A DNA stretch of 20,206 bases from a virus. The stretch covers positions 1-20,206 of IMG/VR virus record IMGVR_UViG_3300047312_000029; one strand, given 5' to 3'. Each line of letters opens with the position of its first letter. Position 1 is the stretch's first letter. The notes under the pieces are model-generated. The model did not search any database, was not told the DNA's origin, and worked only from the letters and a program-made list of their open reading frames with translations. Positions 1 through 7,115 of the stretch are shown in pieces. The translations under genes were made by a program, and so were the position numbers.

Positions 1-1931
1 ACATGCCCTTGCTCATTCTTGGCAACGTATTGCCCGGGGACTTCGTGATCGGCCTCGATCTTCAGCGCCTCGGAGCGGATCGCGGGGCCTTGGACAGCGG
101 GACCTTCGGTAGCCCCTACGCGGGCGCCAGCCCTTTCGCTTGGCGTTGCGCCAGGAGTTCCTTGATCTCCGCGCGCGCCAGCTCCCTGATCTCCGCTGCC
201 GACACCGCGTCCGAGTTCCGGCCGCTGAACTCCTTCAGCAGGCGCCGCGCCTGGCGCAGCCTCTGGACCGGGTCGTCCGGGAGCGGTACGAGTGAGGTCA
301 TCGGCGGGCGTTCTAGCCCCTTCGGATGGAGGTGTCGATGGTGCGCGAGGTTCAGCCCCTGGGACCGCTGCTGTTTCACGCGGAACGCCTGCTGGGGGCG
401 TTGGCGGAAGCTCCCCTGTCGGCATGGGACGCCCCGGTGCTTGGGGCTCTGGCGGCGGTGCTGGTGTCGCTCCGGCAGGCTCTCTACCCGGAGACGTTTC
501 CGACGGCCGGAGGACCGCGCTGGGCTCGGCCGTCACTGGCGCAGGTGTCACGGGCGCAGCTTCTCCTGCACCGGCTGGCGGGGCACCTTCGGCGCTGGCT
601 GGACGAGGCTCCGGATGATCCGGCTGCGGCACAGCAGCGCCAGGAACGGCAGTCGCGCTGGGCACTGGCATCGTCTCAGGTCGAGGCGCTGGCGGTGCAG
701 CCGCTTGAGGCGCTTCGATCGGCGGTGCCGCAGTCCCGGGCATAACCCGCTCTTGCGGGAGCGGTGGACGGCCGAACTGGCTCGGCTGCGGGTTGTTGAC
801 GTCCATGCCTTGCGGGGAGCCCGGAAGCGGCAGCCGCTCGGTCAGCGCTCCGGTCGCGGGTATGCCGCCTGTCACGGGTATGCCGCTGGCGCCGGGCGCC
901 TTGATCGCTGCTTCTCGTTCCGCGTCGGCGGATGACTGGAACTCGGGCTTCGGGGCAAAAGGCGCGGGCTCGCGCTTGAGAGCGCCATGCACCCCGGCAA
1001 AGCCAGCGCCGGTGATGGCGTTCTGCGCCGCTTGCTCGACGAACTGGCCCAGCGATGGCTGCTGCTCACCGAGCACCGCGGGGACGCCTGCCTGCGTGGC
1101 CGCGCCGGATACGGTCTGCGCGCCCGCCTGAAAGAGCATTTTGCTGACGATGTTCTTCAGAGGAATGCCGATCCAGGGCGCGGCCTCGAACAGGGGCGCC
1201 GTGGCCGCGACGATCGCGCTGGTGGCTGCGGCGTGCTTCCAGGCGTAAGCGACGGCGTCGTCGTGGCTCAAGCCTTGAGCGCTCGCCTGCAGGAAGGCGG
1301 GCTTCAGATCGTAGGCCAGGGACGTCAAGCCCATGCCACCGGCACCGCCTATGGCGGCACCGATGGGCCCACCCACCGCAAAGCCCGCGCCCGCGCCGCC
1401 TAAGCCCGCCGCCAGCATCGGGCCCGAGCCGCCGACGCCTTGGCCGAGCTGGTGCATAAAGCTCTGCTCGGGCTCCGGCTGCGCGCCTGGATCTGGCGGC
1501 GTAAAGATATTCCCGGTCGCGATGTCCTTGGTCTCTCGAACGCTTCCGGTGAAGCCCGAGCCAATGCCGCTGAAGAAGCCGGTCTCTCGCGCGGGCGCAG
1601 TCTGGTCCTCGCTTGGCGCGGCCGCGGCTTCCGGCGCGGGCGCAGCTGCAGGCGCAGCAACCGGGGCAGCACTCTGGTCTGGCGGGGTCCAGGTCATGGT
1701 GCTGAAATCAGGCGGCGCGGCGGGTGCTGCAGCTGGCGCCGCCGCGACCGGGGCCGCGGGCGGCGTCCAGGTCATTTTACTGAAATCAGGCGGCGCCGCA
1801 GCCGTCGGATCTGGCGCTGGTGTAGCCTGAGCTGGCACGGCTTCCGGGGCTGGCGGCGGCACCGGCGTCGGCGGTGGGGGCGGCGTCCATTTTAACTTGC
1901 TGAAATCGATTGGCGCCAGCGTATCGGGCAT
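1..1931 (-). CDS. Giant internal virion / large polyvalent-type protein, N-terminal 643 residues (runs off left edge)
   Basis: The frame opens at ATG 1931, five bases after the transglycosylase stop, behind a GGGGG/TTGAGG purine stretch, and stays open to base 3. Residues 1-115 are a Pro/Ala-rich linker carrying three copies of a short motif (residues 8-18, 48-58, 74-84; consensus DFS-K-M-T-WTPP). Residues 163-205 are a glycine-rich hydrophobic stretch. Residues about 205-345 are an alpha-helical Ala-rich domain, including GLSHDDAVAYAW, of the kind seen between enzymatic domains of phage large polyvalent proteins. Residues about 345-620 are again Pro/Ala/Gly-rich, then ordinary-looking sequence resumes (EALKIEADHEVPGQYVAK). 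Wobble GC is high in the helical domain and clearly lower in the linkers. By position it corresponds to the T7 gp16 slot, with the transglycosylase encoded separately just upstream. Family assignment is inference from architecture; the C-terminal domains lie outside the window. Two alternative-frame ORFs inside the second linker are discussed under findings. Confidence 0.75.
   Translation of the reverse strand, partial: MPDTLAPIDFSKLKWTPPPPPTPVPPPAPEAVPAQATPAPDPTAAAPPDFSKMTWTPPAAPVAAAPAAAPAAPPDFSTMTWTPPDQSAAPVAAPAAAPAPEAAAAPSEDQTAPARETGFFSGIGSGFTGSVRETKDIATGNIFTPPDPGAQPEPEQSFMHQLGQGVGGSGPMLAAGLGGAGAGFAVGGPIGAAIGGAGGMGLTSLAYDLKPAFLQASAQGLSHDDAVAYAWKHAAATSAIVAATAPLFEAAPWIGIPLKNIVSKMLFQAGAQTVSGAATQAGVPAVLGEQQPSLGQFVEQAAQNAITGAGFAGVHGALKREPAPFAPKPEFQSSADAEREAAIKAPGASGIPVTGGIPATGALTERLPLPGSPQGMDVNNPQPSQFGRPPLPQERVMPGTAAPPIEAPQAAAPPAPRPETMPVPSATAVPGAAVPQPDHPEPRPASAEGAPPAGAGEAAPVTPAPVTAEPSAVLRPSETSPGREPAGATPAPPPEPQAPGRPMPTGELPPTPPAGVPRETAAVPGAEPRAPSTPPSEGARTPADDLTRTAPGRPGPEAAPGAAPAEGVQRPELGRGVGSGDQGAGARGDQGTPGATPSERAGARVGATEGPAVQGPAIRSEALKIEADHEVPGQYVAKNEQGH
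1684..1917 (-). repeat. Three imperfect copies of a DFS-K-M-T-WTPP coding repeat
   Basis: Near-identical DNA blocks lie at about 1684-1718, 1762-1796 and 1882-1917. They encode the same 11-residue motif (P/I-DFS-K/T-M/L-T/K-WTPP) three times in the N-terminal linker of the giant protein. The two inner copies share almost all bases; the copy nearest the start codon has diverged. The Pro/Ala spacers between copies differ in length (29 and 15 residues), so this is a spaced motif and not a simple tandem repeat. Confidence 0.8.
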
Positions 1932-1935
1932 GGCC

Positions 1936-2499
1936 TCAACCCCCGAGCCGCCGGGCCAGCATGAGCTGCGCCCCCGGCATCAGCGGCACGCGCATGGGCG
2001 TGGCGGGCCCAGGCTCAGGAATGGCCTGAGACAAGGCGCCCATGCCAGGCGGGCTCCACGCGCTCTCGCGCATCGCGGCGAAGACGCGCGGATCCACGCC
2101 TGGCGCGGCAGGGGCGGCCGGAGTTGCAGCGGGCGGCTGCGGAATGGAGACCGGCGCGTCTTGGGTCGCTCCCGATAGCGCTGGTCCCGGACCAGTCTGC
2201 TGCCCTTGGTTGCCCGAAAGATACGCCGACAACCTTGGATTGCAGCCGGGACAAGTCCAGTCACCGAGCCCGCGCTTCGAGACGGCTTGGGCGAAGACCT
2301 GGTCCTGGACCTCGGGCGGCGCCGATGCCGCCGTCGGATATTGGCCTGTATCCACGCCGATTTGCGAGGCGTACTGCCGCCAGGTCGGCGTGATGAACTG
2401 ATACGCCCCCGACGCCGAGCTATGCGCATTCTGCGCGCCGTAATCACCGCCGCTCTCGAAGCGCTTGACGACGGCAGCCATGTCGGCGACGGAAGCCAT
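1936..2499 (-). CDS. Lysozyme-like lytic transglycosylase (virion-associated)
   Basis: This 187-residue protein has a lysozyme-like fold in its first ~95 residues. A predicted catalytic Glu sits in KRFESGGDYG (Glu15 from this start), followed by the substrate-groove motif SASGAYQFITPTW and a WTCPGC pair of cysteines before the domain ends near PRLSAYL. The remaining ~90 residues are a Pro/Ala/Gln-rich tail. The known role of such domains in podovirus ejection complexes (T7 gp16 N-terminus) is to cut peptidoglycan so DNA can cross the cell wall. ATG 2499 shares its A with the stop of the 676-residue gene (TGATG). An in-frame GTG directly before it (2502) is an equally possible start giving 188 residues. 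No signal peptide is seen, which fits a particle-carried enzyme better than a secreted endolysin. A lysis endolysin role cannot be fully excluded. Confidence 0.82.
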   Translation of the reverse strand: MASVADMAAVVKRFESGGDYGAQNAHSSASGAYQFITPTWRQYASQIGVDTGQYPTAASAPPEVQDQVFAQAVSKRGLGDWTCPGCNPRLSAYLSGNQGQQTGPGPALSGATQDAPVSIPQPPAATPAAPAAPGVDPRVFAAMRESAWSPPGMGALSQAIPEPGPATPMRVPLMPGAQLMLARRLGG

Positions 2500-4529
2500 C
2501 ACGGCCCCGCGAAGACTTGACCGTTATGAACGACAAACGTGCCGCCCCTCGGGTTCGGTGAAGTGCTGCCTTCGACCGCGCCTGGCGGGGCGGGACCAAG
2601 CGGCGTAGGGGCGCCGAAGCGTGAGCCGCCGGGGCCGCTGTATGAAGACTGCGCTCCCAGCCCGGATGTGATAAGGCCCCCTAGAGTGCCCTCCCCAAAC
2701 GGCGACGGCTGCACCGTCTGCGCTGGCGTTGCCGTCTGCGCTGGCGTTGCCGTCTGCGCTGGCGTCGTCGTTTGCGCTGGCGTCGTCGTTTGCGCTGGCG
2801 TCGTTTGCGATGTCGGCGTGGCGCCGGTCCCGGAAGCGCCGGGCTTGATCAGGCCGATCATCAAATGCTCCTCGGACTTGCCGCCGACCGGCTGGAAAGG
2901 GCTCAGCTTGGGGTTGCCGAACAAAGCGCCCGTGACCTTGGGGCCCCAATTCCCGCGCATCTCGTTGACCTGGTCGACGCTTGGCACCAGGCCCTTGTCC
3001 TGCAACATCTGGACCGCGACCTCGTGCGCCCGTCCTGGATTGTTGCGGTAGGTGAGGCTCTTGGACTGCAACTCCTCGACGAGATCGTCGATCGCCTTCT
3101 GCGCATCCGGCTTGAACGCGATCGGGTTGGTGAGGCCGGTCGGTGCTTTGCCCGGGTCTGGTCTCGGAAAGAGCCGCTGATCGGTGATGTAATCGTTCTG
3201 CTGCTGCTTGTGATAGGCGTCCTGGTCGATCGGCTTCGGCACGGACGCGACGGCGGTATACCGCTCGATCAGATCCTTCCGCCGCGCCTCGTTCGTCTCG
3301 GCGCCGATCGCCGCCTGCATCGCCGCGGTCCATTGTTCCGTCGTCTTGGGCATCTCGATGTAATTCTTGGCTTTGGCCGTGTCGGCATCGGTGTTGATCG
3401 GCACTCCCGGGTTGTTGTAATCCATGTAAGTTGCGCGGGCGCCGCCTTGCGTCTGCTGGATCTGCGCGACGCCCGCATCGTAGGCGCGTGCGCCTTGCGG
3501 CATCGGATCGCCGCGGCGATGGTCGACCAAGGTCCCGTCCGCCAGCACGATCTTGTCGTATGCGTTATCCGCGCTCGCTCGGCTGACATCGAGCGCGCTT
3601 TTCGCTGTCGTGTCGGCGACGGCTTGTCTGCCTGCGACTTCGGTGGTGGCGACGCCTTGCCTGCCCGCGACGTCGATATTGGCGACGGCCTGCGCGCTTT
3701 GGTTGGCGAGCGCCTGGTTATGGGATGAGGCTTCCCCCATGTGGGCTAAATACTCATCCGCCACCGATTGCGGAATACGGCCGGTCGCGACAGCTTGAAG
3801 GATAACCGCTTTGTTCTGCGCATAGATCTGATCGGCAGGGATGTGCGCCGCGATCTGCATCGCCGTCAGCTTCGCCATGTCGAGCCCGAGCGGCGACCGC
3901 GAGCCATCCTGCGCGGCAGGCGGGGCATGGATCGTTCCCGCAGGCGTGTCGCTGCCGCGCGCGTTCACGCTGCCGGGCGCAAGCACACCGCCAAGGGTTC
4001 CTTTCGGATCGGGGACCTGAGTGCCGTTGGAGCCGGTCGGCGGCGTTCCGGCAGGGGGCATGCCCCCTGGTGAGTTATCAACCGTTGTCGCGAGCTTATC
4101 CACCATCTGCGCAGGCGTCGACGTAGGCGGCACCCAATGGCCCGGGACCGTCTGGCCGGTCGGCGCAACTTGGGGCGGCGGGGCTCCCTGGTCCGGCATC
4201 GGCGCTACAGCCGCCGCCAAGCTCGGCGTCGCGGGTGCCGCGGCTGGCGCCGCAGCTGCGGGCGCCCCAGGATCGTTCATAATGTTCATATTGGTGGCCG
4301 CATCATGCCTGTAAGTCGGCGTCTGCTGCGGCCGCCCGTAGACGTCGAGCAACACAGCATGCCCGGCCGCCGATTGATCTTGGGTTTGAGCCGCATCGGT
4401 CAGGTTCTTGCGCGCCTGCGTGCCGTAGTAATACGCCTCGCTTTGCTTGGTCGGGTCCGGAAACGCGCTGAACACCGAGCTAAGCGCCTGGTCCCATTGC
4501 GGGCTGCCGGTGTTGAATTGTGAAGGCAT
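2499..4529 (-). CDS. Large internal virion protein (gp15-position), 676 aa
   Basis: I do not recognise a named family. Residues 1-85 look globular and helical. Residues 86-215 are a Pro/Ala/Gly linker. Residues about 216-330 are helical with a repeated VAGRQ-G/A-VA unit (about 287-306). Residues about 330-560 form a mixed domain rich in charged residues (AYHKQQQNDYITDQRLFPRP). Residues about 575-605 are five TPAQT-type repeats, and the protein ends in a Gly/Ser-rich tail closing with FVVHNGQVFAGP. It sits between the gp14-like proteins and the transglycosylase, which is where T7-type phages keep their long ejection-tube protein, so an ejection role is inferred from position. ATG 4529 follows the upstream stop by 13 bases. 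The leader has only an AGGG about 11 bases before the start, a poor ribosome site, so coupling to the upstream gene is likely. Confidence 0.75.
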   Translation of the reverse strand: MPSQFNTGSPQWDQALSSVFSAFPDPTKQSEAYYYGTQARKNLTDAAQTQDQSAAGHAVLLDVYGRPQQTPTYRHDAATNMNIMNDPGAPAAAAPAAAPATPSLAAAVAPMPDQGAPPPQVAPTGQTVPGHWVPPTSTPAQMVDKLATTVDNSPGGMPPAGTPPTGSNGTQVPDPKGTLGGVLAPGSVNARGSDTPAGTIHAPPAAQDGSRSPLGLDMAKLTAMQIAAHIPADQIYAQNKAVILQAVATGRIPQSVADEYLAHMGEASSHNQALANQSAQAVANIDVAGRQGVATTEVAGRQAVADTTAKSALDVSRASADNAYDKIVLADGTLVDHRRGDPMPQGARAYDAGVAQIQQTQGGARATYMDYNNPGVPINTDADTAKAKNYIEMPKTTEQWTAAMQAAIGAETNEARRKDLIERYTAVASVPKPIDQDAYHKQQQNDYITDQRLFPRPDPGKAPTGLTNPIAFKPDAQKAIDDLVEELQSKSLTYRNNPGRAHEVAVQMLQDKGLVPSVDQVNEMRGNWGPKVTGALFGNPKLSPFQPVGGKSEEHLMIGLIKPGASGTGATPTSQTTPAQTTTPAQTTTPAQTATPAQTATPAQTVQPSPFGEGTLGGLITSGLGAQSSYSGPGGSRFGAPTPLGPAPPGAVEGSTSPNPRGGTFVVHNGQVFAGP
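2716..2805 (-). repeat. Five-copy 18-bp tandem repeat (TPAQTx)
   Basis: Five head-to-tail 18-bp units (plus-strand unit gtctgcgctggcgttgcc with variants) occupy 90 bases and encode a Thr-Pro-Ala-Gln-Thr-Ala/Thr hexapeptide series in the 676-residue internal protein. The first two units are identical; the others differ by one to three bases. The length is a multiple of three, so copy-number changes would keep the frame. Confidence 0.93.
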
Positions 4530-4542
4530 GATGGGAGGAACC

Positions 4543-5601
4543 CTAATATGCGGTTGCAGGGTCGGGCTTCGACGTAAAGAGCGAGCCGAGATTAGTCACG
4601 TTCGGATCGGCGCTGCTGGGGCTGCCGAGATAGCGCGCGCCGCCATACGCGGCGAGCTGACCGATGCCGCCGATGATGCCCGCCTGCGATTTCTGATAGG
4701 CGATATCAGCCTGCGTCTGCGCCAGCTTGTTTTGCGCGATCGTGTTGGCATCGCTCTGCTTCAAGTTCGCAAGATCGGTGGCGTTGCCGTAGCTCAAGCC
4801 CGCGGCATCGAGCGCGCTCTGGCCCTTCGACTGCAGCAAGATGTCCTGCGCATTGCCGGTCCCGGTCGCGGCCTGATAGGCGACTTGGCTCGGCAGCAAT
4901 CGCGTCGCGCTGCCTTGGCGCAGCAAATTTTCGGCCGACTGCGCGGGCATGATCCCGACCCGGTTGGCGGCAATCGCCTGATTGACCGCTTGTCCCGGCT
5001 GCTCGTAGCTTTGCACCGCCGCGATCTTCGAGCCGTAATTGCGGATGTTGGTCGCGGCCTCGGCCATCCGCCGCGTCGTCGCGCCTTGCGCGACCGTGTC
5101 GCTGGAGACAGCGTTGTTACCGCCCGATGGATCCGACGCTTCGGGTCCTTGCGGTGCGCTCGACGAGGTGAGCAACGCCGCGGCTTGCTGCTGCGATCCG
5201 CTCTGCGCATCGGCAAGCTTCTGCTGCGTGGTCGCGTCAAGCAGCTGCTGCGCCTGCGTATCGCCGGTCTGGCGTAGGCTTTCAGCCTGCTGGTTCTCGG
5301 CAGCGAGCGTGTCCTGATAATTCTTGAGCGCGCTCATCTGGCTGGTGCGCATCTGATTGGCGGCAGTCGCGCGCGTGTTGAGCGTTTCTTGCTGCGCCGC
5401 GGTCTGCGCTGAAGTCTGCTGCAGCTGAGCGTTGAGACGCTGGCCGAAAGCCTCATTCTGCGCGTTCTGCGTTGCCAGATTTGACTGGCTAATCGCGTTT
5501 GCGCTCTCCTGCGCGGCTTTCGTCTGCTGCGCCGAGGAATACAGCGTCGTAGCGGCACCGAGCGCCGCAGCTCCAATCGAGACTGAGATAGCGTCACACA
5601 C
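4543..5601 (-). CDS. Gln/Ala-rich internal virion protein B (gp14-like), 352 aa
   Basis: A longer open frame reaches 5712, but its first 37 residues are an Arg-rich shadow of the previous gene. The better start is GTG 5601, eight bases after a GAGGT ribosome site and just past the previous stop. It gives an N-terminus MCDAISVSIGAAALGAATTL, typical of gp14-like ejection proteins, which often begin MCD/MC followed by a hydrophobic Ala/Gly segment. Residues about 6-20 form that hydrophobic segment. Residues about 21-110 are Gln/Ala/Asn-rich and predicted helical or coiled-coil, residues about 110-150 contain a loop with SAPQGPEASDPSGG, and the C-terminal half is again helical (AQNKLAQTQADIAYQKSQAG), followed by IIGGIGQLAAYGGARYLG. 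The inferred role is a channel component of the DNA-ejection apparatus inside the capsid. It resembles its upstream neighbour in composition and may be a diverged paralogue. Confidence 0.72.
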   Translation of the reverse strand: MCDAISVSIGAAALGAATTLYSSAQQTKAAQESANAISQSNLATQNAQNEAFGQRLNAQLQQTSAQTAAQQETLNTRATAANQMRTSQMSALKNYQDTLAAENQQAESLRQTGDTQAQQLLDATTQQKLADAQSGSQQQAAALLTSSSAPQGPEASDPSGGNNAVSSDTVAQGATTRRMAEAATNIRNYGSKIAAVQSYEQPGQAVNQAIAANRVGIMPAQSAENLLRQGSATRLLPSQVAYQAATGTGNAQDILLQSKGQSALDAAGLSYGNATDLANLKQSDANTIAQNKLAQTQADIAYQKSQAGIIGGIGQLAAYGGARYLGSPSSADPNVTNLGSLFTSKPDPATAY

Positions 5602-5611
5602 GGGCTTTACC

Positions 5612-6565
5612 TCACTTCTTGGTGCTGCCTGCGCTGGGGTCGCCCGCCGACGGGCTGCCCGCCCGGCCGAGCGCGGCTTGCTGCGCGATCCCGCCCGCGT
5701 TGAGCCCGCCATAAAGGCTGCTGCCGGTGTTGATCAGCCCCGCGAAGATATCGCCGATCGAGTTGACTTGCGGCACGCCTTGCAGGCTGGACACGGTATC
5801 GCCCGCCGTGCTGGTCAAGCCGGTGATCGCCGAGCGCTGCGTCTGCAGCGCGTTGTTCACGTCTTGGATGTTCGAGCCTGCGATTGGCGAGCCGATGCTC
5901 TCGGAACTCTGCACCTGGCCGAGCAGATTTTGCTTGGTTTGCGCGACGTTGGACTGCAGCTGGTTGGCGGCCTGCTGCGCCGCAGCGGTCTGCTCGGCGG
6001 TGGCGCGGCCGGAGGTCTCCTGCAGCAGCCCGGCCTGATTGATCCCGGCCTGGCTCGATGAGATGCCTTGCCGCGCCAAGCCGAAAGCCAGCGCCTTTTG
6101 CGCGATCTGCTTTTGATAATCGATCTGGTCCTGCGCCTTCGACATATAGTCGTTGGCGTATTTTTGGAAGTAATCCGGGCTGAACGATGCGAAAGCATCG
6201 TTGACCTTTTGCGTGCCCTCGCCGAGCAGCTGCGAGCGGCCGGTATCGTAAGCCGTCTGCCGCTCAGCCTGGTCCTGCACCTGCTTCTGCTGCTGCGCGT
6301 ATTGGTCCTGCTGCGCCTGGAATTGCTGCACATTGAGCGCGTTCTGCTGATCGGCGATCTCCCTCTGCGCCGCGATCTGCTTGTCGCTGAGATCCGCCGC
6401 CGCCATCTGCTGATACTGCGGCACCGTAATCGCGCCCCGGAGCGCATACTCGTCGGGAACGCCATCTTGGACGCTTCTCGTTCCCCGGTTTCCCTGCGCG
6501 TCGATATAAGGCGCATCGTGTGTCGTGGGAGCGCTGCTACCCCCGCCGCCGCCGCCCATGCACAT
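5612..6565 (-). CDS. Gln/Ala-rich internal virion protein A (gp14-like), 317 aa
   Basis: The N-terminus MCMGGGGGGSSAP followed by a short Asp/Tyr stretch is a hallmark seen in gp14-like podovirus internal proteins. Residues about 55-110 are an extremely Gln-rich helix (QQFQAQQDQYAQQQKQ) that should form a coiled coil. Residues about 110-235 remain helical, including QKALAFGLARQGISSSQAGI, and the C-terminus is Gly/Ala/Ser-rich ending in Lys-Lys. ATG 6565 lies one base after the GNAT gene's stop (TGAGATG), with TAGGAG nine bases before it; the in-frame ATG at 6559 is the alternative. It precedes a second protein of the same style, so the phage appears to carry two consecutive gp14-like genes. 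Function is inferred from composition, the MC start and location in the ejection module. Confidence 0.72.
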   Translation of the reverse strand: MCMGGGGGGSSAPTTHDAPYIDAQGNRGTRSVQDGVPDEYALRGAITVPQYQQMAAADLSDKQIAAQREIADQQNALNVQQFQAQQDQYAQQQKQVQDQAERQTAYDTGRSQLLGEGTQKVNDAFASFSPDYFQKYANDYMSKAQDQIDYQKQIAQKALAFGLARQGISSSQAGINQAGLLQETSGRATAEQTAAAQQAANQLQSNVAQTKQNLLGQVQSSESIGSPIAGSNIQDVNNALQTQRSAITGLTSTAGDTVSSLQGVPQVNSIGDIFAGLINTGSSLYGGLNAGGIAQQAALGRAGSPSAGDPSAGSTKK

Positions 6566-6566
6566 C

Positions 6567-7115
6567 TCATTGCACTCCTATGCTTGCCGTGAAGCCACGG
6601 CGCGGCTTCAAGTGCCGTGTCACGCGGGAAGCGCGATGGTCCCGGGTCAGGTCCCAGGCGTACAAAAGAAAGTCTTCGCGCTGTCGGCCATAGCCTTTCA
6701 GCACGCTCTCGATCTCGCCGCCCAGCATCTCGATCCAGCGACGGCTGTCGGTGTTCGCGGCCAGGACATAGGCTTCGCCGCGGTGATAGTTCGCATTCTT
6801 CAGGACCGGGATCACGAAATCCAAGGACCAGCGCGTCATCGAGCGGATCACGCCACGCCACTTCGCCGTGCCGAACGCGCCCGCGACCACGACGCCGGGA
6901 CGTATCGGGACCACACCGTTGATCGCGACAGGCTCGTCATCGAGCGTCCAGATCCGCCACAGCTCGCCAGCGACAGGGAGAAGACTATCGAGGAACGTGT
7001 CTTCGTTATCGTCCCAGCGCAGGGCGAAGATCTCGGCGCGATCGCGCGGGCGCAAGTTGCGCACGATATAAGCAAGCGCCGGCCTCGTGACATGATGCGA
7101 CGCGACGATGCTCAC
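6567..7115 (-). CDS. GNAT-fold protein of the T7 gp13 / DUF2833 type
   Basis: The 182-residue product has the layout of a GNAT acyltransferase-like fold. An N-terminal part (RNLRPRDRAEIFALRW) is followed by beta strands (LWRIWTLDDEPVAINGVVPI) and an aromatic/GTAKW segment. The C-terminal half, HRGEAYVLAANTDSRRWIEM then LGGEIESVLKGYGR, matches the usual end of GNAT domains, where a side-by-side residue exchange with a loop closes the sheet. Phage relatives (T7 gp13 / DUF2833 proteins) occur next to internal virion genes, as here. I do not see a clear acetyl-CoA pyrophosphate-binding Q/R-x-x-G-x-G/A loop, so catalysis is doubtful. Translation starts at GTG 7115, overlapping the nozzle gene stop by four bases (GTGA); no in-frame ATG is close. 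A ribosomal-type acetyltransferase is the alternative reading. Confidence 0.7.
   Translation of the reverse strand: MSIVASHHVTRPALAYIVRNLRPRDRAEIFALRWDDNEDTFLDSLLPVAGELWRIWTLDDEPVAINGVVPIRPGVVVAGAFGTAKWRGVIRSMTRWSLDFVIPVLKNANYHRGEAYVLAANTDSRRWIEMLGGEIESVLKGYGRQREDFLLYAWDLTRDHRASRVTRHLKPRRGFTASIGVQ

Noticed and set aside
2772-3728. A 318-codon plus-strand frame opposite the 676-residue internal gene
   Set aside because: Overlaps repeat and linker DNA in antisense; Arg/Leu-rich with no motif or start signal.
5602-5712. N-terminal extension of the second gp14-like protein to ATG 5712
   Set aside because: The extra 37 residues are Arg/Ala-rich, lie over the previous gene's end, and a GTG with a good ribosome site gives the expected MCD start.
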